Assembly (NCBI GenBank): GCA_037501455.1
Contig: CM074862.1
Location: 57,319,501 to 57,383,500, forward strand
Direction of reading: 5' to 3'
Length of the DNA: 64,000 nucleotides
Source: Lantana camara
Taxonomy: Eukaryota > Streptophyta > Magnoliopsida > Lamiales > Verbenaceae
The position numbers and the translations under genes were made by a program. Below the pieces are notes generated by a model that was not told the DNA's origin, ran no database searches, and was given only the letters and a program-made list of their open reading frames with translations. This document shows, piece after piece, positions 35,097-45,905 of this stretch. The number at the start of each line of letters is the position of its first letter. The stretch's first letter is position 1.

Positions 35097-36527
35097 GGGT
35101 ATTATCAGTTGCGTATCCGGGAGGAGGATATACCAAAGACGGGTTTCAACACGAGATATGGGCATTTCGAGTTCGTGGTCATGCCTTTTGGTATTACTAA
35201 TGCCCCAGCCGCATTTGTGGATATGATGCACTAAATATTTCGGCCTTACCTCGATAAATTCGTGGTCATCTTTATAGATGATATTCTGGTGTATTCGAGG
35301 TCTGAGGAAGAGCATGCGCGGCATTTGAGTATAGTTTTATCTACACTTTGGGAGCATCGATTGTTTGCTACGTTCAGTAAGTGTGAGTTCTGGTTCGATC
35401 GAGTTTCCCTTTTGGGTCACTTCATTCCAGGGAATGGTAAAGAAGTGGATCCGGCAAAGATTGAGATGGTGATGTTTTCGAAGCAACCAAGGAATGCCTC
35501 AGAGTTGAGATGTTTTCTCGGGTTGGCAGGGTATTACAGGTGCTTCGTGAAAGATTTCTCGAAGATTGCCTCCCCAGTGACCCGGTTAACAAAGAACGAG
35601 GTTAAATTCGAGTGGGATGAGGCGTGTGAGAAAAGTTTTCAAACTCTTAAGGAGAGATTGACTACTGCACCGGTTTTAACCCTACCCGAGGGTTCGGAAC
35701 GCTACTCAGCTTACACCGATGCATCGAAGGAAGGTCTCGGTTGTGTGCTAGTGCAGAATGACAAAGTAGTGGCCTACGTCTTAACGAAGTTAAAGGATCG
35801 CGAAAAAAACTATCCCACTCATGATTTGGAACTCGCCGCGGTGGTGTTCGCTTTGATGAAATGGCGACATTATCTTTATGGAGTTACTTTTGAAGTGTTT
35901 ACCGACCATCGGAGTCTTAAGTATTTGTTTACCCAGAAGGATTTGAATGGGAGACAGAGGCGCTGGATGGAGCTACTCGAGGAATATGATTGCAAGATTC
36001 AGTACTATCCGGGTAAAGCTAATGTAGTGGCGAATGCTTTGAGCAGGAAAGCTAGTGTTCTGAGTATGGAAGCAGGTTCTAGTAGACAGAGTTCAGTGGT
36101 TTTGGTTTTGGTTTTGGAAACTCGTTTGGATAATATTTCGGTTCAGGCGGATTTGAAGCAAAGATTGATAGAAGCTCAATCTAAAGATCCAGAAATTCAG
36201 AAATTGGTGGCTAAGTCAAGGATTGATCCTGAAACCAAGTTCAGGTTTTATGATTTAGGGTTATTTCGGTTTAAGGCTAGAGTTTCTGTTCCGGAAGAAC
36301 TTAAACAGTTGGTACTTGATGAGGCACTTAGATCAGCTTATTCGGTAGACCCCAGTACCACCAAGATGTATAAGGATTTAAGGACTTTGTATTGGTGGAA
36401 TGGCATGAAAAGGGACGTTGCTAATTTTGTAAGGAGGTTTCAAACATGCCAAGTGGTGAAAGCAGAACACCAAAAATCGGGAGGAACTCTCCAACCACTT
36501 CCAATTCCCGAATGGAAGTGGGAGTAA
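35097..36527 (+). pseudogene. pol: B RT C-terminus, RNase H and integrase N-terminus
   Basis: Same frame as the preceding part. RT continues with [19 protein letters not shown] stop (TAA) falls at 35232, then comes the YxDD-type active site FIDDILVYS at about 35271. From 35262 the frame is open for 421 codons. RNase H shows [36 protein letters not shown] in overlapping views and [10 protein letters not shown]. The integrase zinc domain ([17 protein letters not shown], then CQVVKAEHQ) has lost HHCC residues: the two histidine positions and the first cysteine are other residues. A stop at 36525 precedes the catalytic core. Confidence 0.92.
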
Positions 36528-36764
36528 GTGACAATGGACTTCGTGTCCGGCTTGCCAAGGACCAAAGGAGGTTTCGATGGGATTTGGGTTATTATCGATC
36601 GGTTGACGAAATCAGCTCATTTTCTCAAGGTAAGGATATCCGATAAAGTACCTAAGTTGGCTCGGTTGTATCGGAAAGACATTGTTAGGTTACATGGTGG
36701 CCCGGTCAGTATTGTTTCAGATAGGGATCCTCGGTTCACATCAAGCTTTTAGCAAGAATTGCAG
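36528..36764 (+). pseudogene. pol: B integrase core, first part
   Basis: Core motif MDFVSGLPRTKGGFDGIW (first catalytic Asp) and IVSDRDPRFTSSF (second catalytic Asp). TAG at 36750 ends the frame. Within the next 15 bases the homologous reading moves to another frame, so an indel lies between about 36753 and 36767. Integrase inserts the cDNA into chromosomes. Confidence 0.9.
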
Positions 36765-36766
36765 AA

Positions 36767-37612
36767 GTGTTTGGGACAAAGCTTCAGTTTAGTACTGTTT
36801 TTCACCCACAGACGGATGGTCAATCCGAGAGGTTAATAAGGTATCTCGAGGACAAGCTTCGTGCTTTTGCCTTGGATTATACGGATTCGTGGGATGAGCA
36901 GTTGGATTTGATTGAGTATGCCTACAATAATAGTTTTCAGTCTTCAATTGGTATGGCACCGTATGAGGCTTTATATGGAAGGAAATGTCGATCCCCTCTC
37001 TTTTGGGATATCGACGAGTGGAGATGGACTAGGGATGGAAAGCTCGAAAGAGCTAAGAAACCTAGGGAAATTCAAGATACCATTTAGAGGGTGAAGATAA
37101 TTCGACAGAGTTTGAAAGCGGCGCAAAACCTACAGAAAAGCTACGCAGATAAGAGAAGAGGACCCTTGGAGTTTGAGATTGGAGATAAGGTCTTTTTAAA
37201 GGCATCACCTAGAAAATGGTATGCTCGGATTGGTAAAGGTGGGAAGCTTAACCCACGCTACTTAGGCCCTTTCGAGATCCTTGATCGAGTTGGGGAAGCA
37301 GCTTATAGACTTGAAGTACCACCGAGCTTGTCCGGGATTCACAATGTTTTTCATGTTTCGCAACTCCGGAAACATTATCCCGATGAGTCTTCTATTCTAC
37401 CAGTTGAGAAGGTGCAGTTAGAGCCGGATTTAACCTTTAAGAAGTACCCGGTTAAAGTGTTAGACCGGAAGATGCAAGAGTTGAGAAATCGGTAAATCCC
37501 TTTGGTAAAGGTCTTGTGGCGTGATCAGAAATCCGAGGAAGCCACTTGGGAGACCAAGGATAAGATGAAACAGTTGTATCCGGAACTTTTCAAGACCTCG
37601 TTTCGGACCTGA
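36767..37612 (+). pseudogene. pol: B integrase C-terminus and chromodomain
   Basis: FHPQTDGQSERLIRYLED gives the third catalytic residue (Glu). Then come APYEALYGRKCRSPL and the C-terminal GDKVFLKASPRKW and NPRYLGPFEILDRVGEAAYR region. In-frame stops are at 37085 (TAG) and 37493 (TAA). The end, IPLVKVLWRDQKSEEATWE and YPELF, is a chromodomain, running on in frame to the TGA at 37610. Chromodomains of this group are thought to target insertion to marked heterochromatin. The Tekay/Del assignment is from recognition, not a tree. Confidence 0.9.
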
Positions 37613-37623
37613 GGACAGGTCCT

Positions 37624-37640
37624 TTTGAAGGAGGGAGGTT
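37624..37640 (+). promoter_or_regulatory. Polypurine tract of B
   Basis: TTTTGAAGGAGGGAGGTT directly before TGTAACATCCC; shared with A apart from small changes. Confidence 0.88.
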
Positions 37641-38401
37641 TGTAACATCCCGACTGATCAGACCTTCAGGTAATCTATTATGTGCTCGATCTAATTATAT
37701 TTTTTATGTGATTATGTGATATTTAAATTCTAATGTGAATATTTGAAGTTAAATTTCATTTAATTGTTTTAATATGAATTTGATGATTTTAGAACGTTTA
37801 ATTTTCTTGCTTCGTATTTTGCTCGTTTTGGATCCGAATTTAATTCTGATTTTTGTGAATTCTTGATATGTGCTAATTATGTGAGTTATGGACTTGTATA
37901 TGTGCTTGTTTTGTGTTTTGGAACTTGTTTAGGTTTCCTTTTTGGTTCGTTTTGGAGACGGGACCTAAAGGAGGCTAAGGAGCATTTAGCACACCTTGGG
38001 TTCCGAGCGGCATATCTCGAGCTCGGGAACTCGGATTCGAATTTCGTCACCTCCGTTGAACTCTTTTCGATGATTCAGGTTTAATGGGATAAATCTCACA
38101 TTTTTCTAAGTTCAATAAGACCCTCGAAATTTAACCGAAACGACCCCTTTTCGCCTAAGAGACATCTTTTGAACTAACCTTGCTTTGTGGGTCCCTCTTA
38201 AACCCAACCAAACCCTAACCATGTCTCTTAAACTTCGGTTAAAACTCTCCCTCAGCCCTTAACCCCCCAAAACCGAGCCATTCCTCTCTCCCACAAACCA
38301 CGATCAGCTCCAAGAAGAGAAGGAAGAGAAGAAAGAAACTCCTTTGTCCATTTTTGTGATTTTGAGCTCAAATCACATCCATTTCTTCCCAAATTTGAAA
38401 G

Positions 38402-40258
38402 GTAAGTTTATATTGTTAATCTTCACTCTTCCCTCTTTCTTTTATGTGCTTTTGAGCTTATTTCCATGGTGGATTGAAGAGATATAGCTAGTACGATGAA
38501 TAGTAGAAATTGGAGGAATTTGATGATTCTTGCTTCCATTCTTGAATTCTTGAGCCATGATGATGATATGTTGCTCCTAAGACATAATTCTAAGTATTTA
38601 TTTCATGTTCTTTCATGGTAGTTGAGATATAAATGATTTCCATTAATGAACTCTTGAGAATTGGATGATATAACTTGATGTATTCCTCTCCTTTCTTGCC
38701 TTGTTTTCTTTCATTTTTTTAGCTGAACTTGTTGCTTCTTGTTGTGGCATTAATATATGCTGAATTGGGGTTATTTTCATGCATGTTGTATGTGCTTTTG
38801 ATGGCCTAAGAGACTCCCTAAGGCTTGAAACCGAAATGCTCTGCTTTTCCTTTTGAAAAACGAAACTGCTGTGTTTTTTTTTTTCGGGGCCGAATGCATG
38901 ACAAGGCCGTGTCATGAAACAACTGGAAATGGACACGGACGTGTTGAGGGTTTGACTTATGCCCCCTGATTTTAATTAAATCGGACACGGCCTAGTCCAT
39001 TCCCTTTGCATTTTGGACACGGCCGTGTCCATCATGGTGGCGCCCGGGGAGGTTCTTTCGCCATTTCGTTGCTTTTTGTTGGCTCTTCTTATCTTGTTTA
39101 TGACCTGTATGCATGATTAACTTGTTATATTATATGTTAAGCTTCATGTTGTGAATTTATGATTTGTTTTACGCCCTCATTTTTTAGATATGCCAGTAGA
39201 TGCGTTGAATGCTCTTGTATGACCTAAATGTGGATTCATTTCATATCATTTGCATCATAAGCATACATATGCAATTACCGAGTGTCAATGTTGTTCATAT
39301 TGAGTCTAAGAGCGTCTCTCGTCAATGTGGACGAGTTTGCTCCTTAGGTGTCCGGTTTTCCTTTTTGTCTCCACTACGCGTGTTGATAAGGTGAGGTTTT
39401 GTTCTTTTAGCTATTTGACCTATAACCCTACTTGATTTGAAGCCTCGCATGTGATTATGTATAATATAAATTAAATAAGAGTATGATACGTATGTTGAAG
39501 GATTGCCCCATTTGTTATAAGATTTTGAAAACGTTTTATATAAGTATATAAGCTATTTTGCTTTTGTTTGGAAAACTTTAGCTTTGTGCAAGTGTGTGTG
39601 TGTAAGCGAGATGTGGCTTTGAAAGATAAGCTTTATGTTATGCGTGTGATTTTTGTGATAAGTTTTGAGCCCCGGAGTGTGGTATAGCAATCTCGGGATA
39701 GCCAAGGGGTCGCCGAGCTCTTCCATCAACACCTCCATTTGAGAGTCTCATCCAACCTTGGGAGGATCGAGGAAGGGTGTTTCTCTTGAGCCGGCGGAGT
39801 TAACCGTCGAAGGTTTCAAGGTCGTGATTAAACCTTATCTCGTAGGTGTGTATGGATAGATAGGGTCGTCAACCCTTCTATCACTCGGTGTTGGGGATGG
39901 ATTATGATTTTCTTTTGCTTTGATATGCCCTTTGTGTATGGAAGTTAGGAAGTGTGACTCGTACTCGCCGAGTTGGTTAAGGTTGTATGATCTAGGAAAC
40001 GAGAGTGGACTTATAAACACTTAAAACTTGATGTTTGGCCTTTGGCCCTAGTTTTTCTTTTTTAAACCTATGTATATATGTATATCATGGGGATTACTTT
40101 AGCTTGCAAAAACCACTCTTGATTTAAGGATCTTTCGATTTGATTAATTGCTTTGCTCTGTCTATATATATATCAGGTGTGTGAGTTAGCCCCCTCCCTA
40201 GTCTTTAGGACTAACCCTCGTTGTTGTTTTCCCCTTTTTCTTTCTTTTGAGTTTGCAG
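38402..40258 (+). other. Predicted LTR intron in B 3' LTR
   Basis: Donor GAAAG/GTAAGT. Hairpin TAGTC-TTTAG-GACTA (40199-40213) overlaps the branch-point match CTAAC. The acceptor TTGAGTTTGCAG/GTACTT follows a T-rich tract. Length is 1857 nt. Confidence 0.5.
38900..39029 (+). repeat. CACGG palindrome array, B 3' LTR
   Basis: Copies at 38900 (GACAAGGCCGTGTC), 38932 (GACACGGACGTGTT), 38984 (GACACGGCCTAGTC) and 39016 (perfect GACACGGCCGTGTC). Spacing is about the same as in A (32, 52, 32 bp against 32, 51, 32). Confidence 0.88.
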
Positions 40259-40693
40259 GTACTTCAGAGTCAAGCTAGGCGGCAAGTGTCGGTTGGGTCT
40301 TACTTGTGGTGTAGCTTGAGTCGTCATGTATCGTAGTGGTTTTATTTCTGCACTCTTGGATTATGTATTGTGAATACTTATGTTATTATTTTGGCCTCGA
40401 TAGGCCTTGTATAGTTTGTATATGATCTAGTATGGTTAGCGTGAATACTTGATCCTCCTTTCTTTTGGATGTGTATATATGTGATCTTGGGAATTATGTT
40501 TGTTATGTGAATTGCTTCCGCTGCTCTGATTTTAATTTGTGTAGTTTTTTAGGGTCTAGGCCGCCTAGCGAGGGTGTGTGTTTTGTATGTGTCCCATTCG
40601 CTATGGTTTGATACGGGTACGGATTCTCTATTTCGTTACTCGTGTTAGACCTTAGTGCGGGGGATGTGGCACCCTTTGCTCCGGGGTGTTACA

Positions 40694-40873
40694 GGGTTGC
40701 CGGGCTCTCACATCAACACGACTCTACCAAATGGGAGACTTAGCTCAACCTCGGGAGATCGAGGGAAAAGCAGGTTCTCTGATGCCAATGGTGCGCTTTG
40801 TGGCCCGTCGAAGGAGCGGGCGGGATCCCCCGACCCATGTTATGTTTATGTGTGGGGGTTGAGAGGGGCACCT
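40694..40873 (+). mobile_element. Element A, 3' LTR part 2
   Basis: Begins with the B TSD copy GGGTT and continues the GC-rich block of the A LTR (GGGCTCTCACATCAACACG, then GGAGCGGGCGGGATCCCCCG) up to GAGAGGGGCACCT. CACCT (40869-40873) is the left TSD of D. Confidence 0.85.
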
Positions 40874-41222
40874 TGTAACAGCCCGTATTAGGAGCTAGCT
40901 GAAAACAGTAAATCAAATAGGACAAGAATGCGTTTATATACCTTGGTTCACCTTTACAAATGTTCATGCATTGCATTCTTATGTGAACTATGTGCATTCA
41001 CTAGTCGTATTATGTTCAAAGGGGGATTTCCTTACCACGAACCAAATTCACTATTCATTTCCCGAGCCTACCTTGCCCTAGCATCTCATTGGAACCCTAG
41101 AGGTTCATAACTCATGCTTCCCAGTCATATGAACATGTTTTCGAAGCTTCGAAATCCTTTCCTGATTATTAGGGGTATTTTGGGAAATTTTGTTAAAAGT
41201 ACTATTCATTTTCCGAACCAGC
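40874..41222 (+). mobile_element. Solo LTR D, left part
   Basis: Begins TGTAACAGCCCG. It is interrupted by Copia E after CCAGC (41218-41222). Together with 53234-56742 it makes a single LTR of about 3.85 kb flanked by perfect TSDs CACCT (40869-40873, 56743-56747). This is a solo LTR left by LTR-LTR recombination. Confidence 0.88.
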
Positions 41223-41607
41223 TGTTGGAAAACACGAATCAGAAAGCAGCGGAATTTAAAAAATTTTCCCAACAAAAGGACCTTGAACTCGCAATCGTGT
41301 AACCAAATTCGTAAAGATAGAAAACTTACTTTTCTTTTATTCTTTCTTGAAGCGTTTCAAGCCACCCAAGAACGCTCTTCTCGCGGCTTGATCCCCTCTC
41401 CTTGGTAAAGCTCGAATCTTCAAACTTCTAACTTGAAGTCTCTACAGAAAGTCCACCAACTTGATCACAATCTAACTAGTAAGGATGCTAGTTCTCTAGT
41501 TAGTGTTTAGGCTTAACCTAGGGTTTAATTTAATCTTGGAGAAAGGATGGTGTTCAACACATGAACCAAGAATTGTCAATTAGCTCCATAAGGAGCTCGA
41601 GCTCCCC

Positions 41608-41615
41608 TATTTATA
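41608..41615 (-). promoter_or_regulatory. TATA box of E 3' LTR
   Basis: The minus strand reads CCTATAAATAGGGG. Transcription should start about 30 bp downstream, near 41580. The same box is at 51673-51680 (5' LTR, the working promoter) and 48091-48098 (solo F). Confidence 0.8.
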
Positions 41616-41953
41616 GGGAGGGGGTTGCCGAAATTCCTAGTCCTTTATGGGCTAGGATTTTGGTCCCTCTCTCCTATTACTTGATCATCAAGTATTTTCC
41701 AACTTTGACTTTGAATTCTAATTCAAGTCAACTTCTAAGAGAGCTAAAAATATCCAAACTATTTTTGGATAATTTTATACTTTATTTATTATAAAATAAA
41801 TAACTTATTTTTATCTAATTAATTAATTCGTAATTAATTAACTAGATTATTTTCTCCAAAATTAGACTTTCTTTTTAATTCAAAATTAAACCAAAGTCTA
41901 TTAAATAATTAACTAATTAATTATTTAATATATATATAATATATATATATACA

Positions 41954-42021
41954 CACGTGTGTGACACGTGTCACAGTGACACGTGTCACTCACGTGAGCC
42001 ACACGTGTGACTTCACACGTG
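41954..42021 (-). promoter_or_regulatory. Six-fold CACGTG (G-box) array, E 3' LTR
   Basis: CACGTG at 41954, 41965, 41980, 41991, 42002 and 42016, that is spacings of 11, 15, 11, 11 and 14 bp. Flanks give ACACGTGT, GACACGTGTC (twice) and TCACGTGA, the G-box/ABRE type bound by bZIP and bHLH factors. It lies about 340 bp upstream of the TATA box. Confidence 0.85.
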
Positions 42022-43168
42022 TGGAACCCTCTTGGCCCGATTAACTCGTTTAATCATTTTAAAGCCTCAACTCATGTAACCAAGTTGTTGTGTGTGACCC
42101 TCTAGGTTCTCAATTCAATTAGCAGTGACCCTAATTAATTAATTCACTAATTAATTAATCAGTCTACAGATTAAACGACCATAGTCTAGCAACAGGTGTT
42201 TAACCCCTAGCTGAATTGGAATGTTCGGATTCGACAGAACCTTTAAGTCATTGATTCATGTGAGATACAATCCTCCTACTTACTATCTCTCAACCAAGAT
42301 CTAGGGCAAGGGAATAATCAGAACCCTAATAATCCGGTCTTAAAGCTAAGTGCATTTCATATCCATTTGATCTCAATCCAAGAAACCCTTTTGTTGATGT
42401 CTTGATCTACTGCCTTGGCCAAGGACTCCATATGGCATATGAATGACTTACACAATAAGAGATCACCTTGCAAATGCAAGTGTAGGTCCTTTCTTGATTC
42501 TCATTCACTTTCATGAGTCACTTGTGCAGCCCCAGCATAAGCCTTGAATCAGTTGTCTAAGGCGACACCCTTTAAAGCTTATACCAAAGACTACAGAGTT
42601 AACTCATAAAGTAACATGGAACCTCAAGTCTAAGGATCAATTAATCACATCAATGACTCGTGAGATATTTCCTAATCTGGAAGTTTCCATTTCCTGAAAT
42701 AGAAACTTCCTTTCCCATTTAGGAATGTTCTCACACGGGGCACCTCAGTGAACTTACTTATTAAAGCAAGCACCCTCATGTATCACGCACGTATCAACTA
42801 TACACTTTCCACCTCCATGAAACAAGGTGGTCCTTCTTAAGGGCGTGATCCCACAAGCAAGCCTTAGAGGAGTCAGGTTGACACTCCCACTGTCTGTAGG
42901 ACTCATCGGCTTGGAGTATTTTACTAATCATGACTTATGTGATATAGGGCTCGTTTCATGAACCATTTCGCCTAAATGGTAGAGTCCCAAAGTCATCAGG
43001 ATTAGGGGAGTTCTCATACATGCACAGCTAAAGTAAACGCATACCAAACAAGAGCATATAAAGAAGTGTTGCCTCAATTCGTTATTTCATTCAAAGATTG
43101 CCTGTGATTACAATAAGGAAAAGCACAAAGCGGATATACAATCGGCTTTTAGGGCACTATTCCTAACA

Positions 43169-43184
43169 ATCTCCCACTTGCCCG
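43169..43184 (-). promoter_or_regulatory. Polypurine tract of E
   Basis: The minus strand reads CGGGCAAGTGGGAGAT directly before the 3' LTR TGTTAGG. Confidence 0.8.
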
Positions 43185-45878
43185 TCAAAGCCATTCTAAA
43201 GCTACTCTAAGTCCCATCTTCTGAAGATGACCTTGGAAAGCTTCTCGACTAAGGGGTTTAGTAAGTGGATCTGCCACGTTCTCTGCTGATGTGACCCTCT
43301 CAATTTGCACATCACCTCTTTTGATAATATCACGGATTAGGTGATACTTCCTCATAATGTGCTTGGTCCGTTGGTGAGATCTTGGTTCTCTTGCTTGAGC
43401 AACCGCCGCAGTGTTGTCACAAAACACAGTAATGGGGTCTTTCATGCTAGGAACAACATTCAACTCCTGAATGAAGTTTCTAATCCAATCACCTTCCTTA
43501 GCTGCATCATTTGCAGCTAAGTATTCGGCCTCAGTGGTCGAATCTGCCGTGGTAGTTTGCTTGGAACTCTTCCAACTCATTGCTCCGCCGTTTAGGCAGA
43601 AAATGTATCCTGACATTGACTTAAAATCATCTAAGTCAGATGCAAAGCTTGCATCGTAGTATCCTTCGACAGTAAGATCTTTCTGACCTCCGTAAACTAA
43701 GAATAAATCTTTAGTACTTTTCAAGTACTTAAGAATATTCTTCACGGCAGCCCAGTGACCATCTCCAGGGTCAGATTGGAAACGACTCGTTACACTAAGT
43801 GCATAAGCCACATCCGGTCGAGTACATAACATTGCATACATTATGCTACCTATTGCTGACGCATAAGGTGTATGAGTCATTCTCTCCTTCTCAAGGTTAG
43901 TCTTAGGACACATCTTCTTTGAAAGACATGTTCCTACACTCATAGGAAGGTTCTTAACCTTTGCTGACTCCATATTGAATCTCTTCAATACTTTTTCAAT
44001 GTACATCGACTGTGATAGTCCTATTAACCTTCTAGATCTATCTCTATAGATTTTAATTCCAAGGATATAGGACGCATCACCAAGATCTTTCATCTCGAAT
44101 TGGTTCGATAACCATAACTTAGTCACTTTCATGTCATCCTTCGAATTCCCAATAAGAAGGACGTCATCAACATAAAGTACTAAGTATTGCACTGAGGTCT
44201 CCAATTCCTTTCTATACACACATGATTCATTCGTAATTTGGATGAAGCCAAACGCTTTGACCGATTCATCAAATCGAATGTTCCAATTCCTAGAAGCCTG
44301 TTTCAATCCATAGATTGATCTTTGGAGCTTGCAAACCTTTTGCTCACTCCCACTGAATGTGAAACCTATGGGTTGCTCCATATAAATGTCTTTGTCAATG
44401 TCACCATTGAGAAAGGCAGTTTTCACATCCATTTGCCATATCTCATAGTCATAATATGCAGCAATGGCAAGCATGATTCGAATGGACTTTTGCATTGCAA
44501 CTGGTGAAAAGGTTTCGTCAAAGTCTACGCCGGGTCTTTGAGTGAATCCTTTTGCAACCAGTCTTGCCTTGTAGGCTGCAATGCTTCCATCAACTCCAAG
44601 CTTTCTCTTAAAGATCCATTTGCAACCTATGGGTTTGACCCCATCAGGCAAATCTACCAAGGTCCAAACTTGGTTGGAGTTCATGGAATCCATTTCGGAT
44701 TTCATGGCTTCTATCCATTGTTCAGAGTCAGAATCTGAAAGTGCCTCCTCATATGTTAAAGGATCATTATCCTTTTGAGAGATTTCATGGAAGAATCCAT
44801 ACCATCTCTCCGGCTGTCTAGGAGTGCGTTCAGAACGCCTTAGAGGAGGATTTTCATGTGTATCGAAATTCGTGATTGGTTGTAGTTGATCAGAGTGGGA
44901 CGTTTCTTCAGTGGGTGGCGTGGGGTTACTTTGTACTTCTTCTAATTCTATGATCTTTCCTTTCTTTTCTTTAAGGAACGGTTCCTCAAGAAAAGTGGCA
45001 TTTCTGGAAACAAACACCTTTTGCTCAAATTGATCATAGAAGTAGTATCCTATGGATTCCCTAGGATAACCTACAAAGTAGCATAAGTTAGAACGAGATT
45101 CTAACTTATCTCCCACTGTCCTCTTCACGTAAGCAGGACAACCCCAAATTCTTAAGTAAGAATAACTAGGGATTTTACCATACCACATTTCATAGGGCGT
45201 CTTGGGGACTGACTTAGAGGGAACTAGATTCAGAATCTTTGCTGCACTTTCTAGGGCATAACCCCAGAAAGAAGGTGGTAAGTCAGTGAAACTCATCATG
45301 GAACGAACCATATCAAGTAGGGTTCTATTCCTTCTCTCAGAAACTCCATTAAGCTGAGGAGTTCCCGGAGGAGTCCACTGAGAGATAATCCCATTATCTT
45401 TGAGATGATTAAGGAATTCTTCACTGAGATACTCGCCTCCTCGATCAGATCGAAGTGCTTTGATCTTGTGACCAGTTTGGTTCTCAACCTCCTTTTGAAA
45501 TTCTAAGAATTTCTCAAAAGCTTCAGATTTATACTTTATTAAGTATACATAACCATACCGACTAAAGTCATCAGTAAAGGTTATGAAGTACTGATGATTG
45601 TTTCTAGTGCTTACACTAAGCGGTCCACAAACATCAGTATGGATCAAATCCAAAACCTCAGTGGCACGTTCCACAGTTCCTTTAAAAGGAACTTTGGACA
45701 TCTTTCCTTTGAGACAGGATTCGCAAGAGGTCAACTCTTTGAGATCATTTTCAGAGAATGATCCTAAAGTGTTTATTTTGCTAATTCTGTTCTTGGAAAT
45801 GTGTCCTAATCTAGCGTGCCATAAGGGAGCTGAAACTTTGTTATCTCTCTTACGCTTTGTTTCTCGTTGTATATTCAT
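43185..45878 (-). CDS. pol: E pol: integrase, reverse transcriptase, RNase H
   Basis: An open frame of 897 codons. GAG-pre-integrase zinc domain: WHARLGHISKNRI, then CESCLKGKM. Integrase core: HTDVCGPL (Asp), LRSDRGGEYL (Asp), PQLNGVSERRNRT (Glu). RT: CKWIFKRKLGVDG, MDVKTAFLNGD and the YVDDVLLIG active site. RNase H: YYDASFASD, then TTEAEYLAANDAAKEG; the end is the usual Copia C-terminus. The first ATG is only the start after a stop: 45906-45908 is an in-frame TGA, and the same frame continues upstream into protease. All catalytic residues I looked for are present, so the proteins may have been active recently. Confidence 0.95.
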   Translation of the reverse strand: MNIQRETKRKRDNKVSAPLWHARLGHISKNRISKINTLGSFSENDLKELTSCESCLKGKMSKVPFKGTVERATEVLDLIHTDVCGPLSVSTRNNHQYFITFTDDFSRYGYVYLIKYKSEAFEKFLEFQKEVENQTGHKIKALRSDRGGEYLSEEFLNHLKDNGIISQWTPPGTPQLNGVSERRNRTLLDMVRSMMSFTDLPPSFWGYALESAAKILNLVPSKSVPKTPYEMWYGKIPSYSYLRIWGCPAYVKRTVGDKLESRSNLCYFVGYPRESIGYYFYDQFEQKVFVSRNATFLEEPFLKEKKGKIIELEEVQSNPTPPTEETSHSDQLQPITNFDTHENPPLRRSERTPRQPERWYGFFHEISQKDNDPLTYEEALSDSDSEQWIEAMKSEMDSMNSNQVWTLVDLPDGVKPIGCKWIFKRKLGVDGSIAAYKARLVAKGFTQRPGVDFDETFSPVAMQKSIRIMLAIAAYYDYEIWQMDVKTAFLNGDIDKDIYMEQPIGFTFSGSEQKVCKLQRSIYGLKQASRNWNIRFDESVKAFGFIQITNESCVYRKELETSVQYLVLYVDDVLLIGNSKDDMKVTKLWLSNQFEMKDLGDASYILGIKIYRDRSRRLIGLSQSMYIEKVLKRFNMESAKVKNLPMSVGTCLSKKMCPKTNLEKERMTHTPYASAIGSIMYAMLCTRPDVAYALSVTSRFQSDPGDGHWAAVKNILKYLKSTKDLFLVYGGQKDLTVEGYYDASFASDLDDFKSMSGYIFCLNGGAMSWKSSKQTTTADSTTEAEYLAANDAAKEGDWIRNFIQELNVVPSMKDPITVFCDNTAAVAQAREPRSHQRTKHIMRKYHLIRDIIKRGDVQIERVTSAENVADPLTKPLSREAFQGHLQKMGLRVALEWL

Positions 45879-45905
45879 AATATTGATATTTTGAGTTAGG
45901 TAAAG

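Larger units (their letters stand above)
27323..40693 (+). mobile_element. Element B: Ty3/Gypsy chromovirus (Tekay/Del-like), decayed
   Basis: Boundaries are set by LTR ends and by TSD GGGTC (27318-27322) versus GGGTT (40694-40698, one change). Order is 5' LTR (27323-27978 plus 31461-32931, interrupted by C), PBS, gag, protease, RT, RNase H, integrase, chromodomain, PPT and 3' LTR (37641-40693). The pol order and terminal chromodomain make it a chromovirus; long LTRs and the chromodomain style suggest Tekay/Del. At least nine in-frame stops and two frameshifts make it non-autonomous today. It inserted into the 3' LTR of A. Confidence 0.92.
37641..40693 (+). repeat. B 3' LTR
   Basis: A complete 3053-bp LTR, TGTAACATCCC to GGGGTGTTACA. 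It includes U3 dyad GCTAAGGAGCATTTAGC (37974-37990), a donor-like site at 38402, palindromes 38900-39029, a GC-rich block near 39665 and hairpin plus acceptor (40199-40258). It is the best reference copy for this family in the window. Confidence 0.93.
41223..43168 (-). repeat. E 3' LTR
   Basis: 1946 bp. In element direction it begins at 43168, passes a CACGTG array (42021-41954), an AT-rich TATATA stretch and a TATAAATA box (41615-41608), and ends at 41223. R and U5 are therefore the last roughly 360 bp. Confidence 0.95.
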
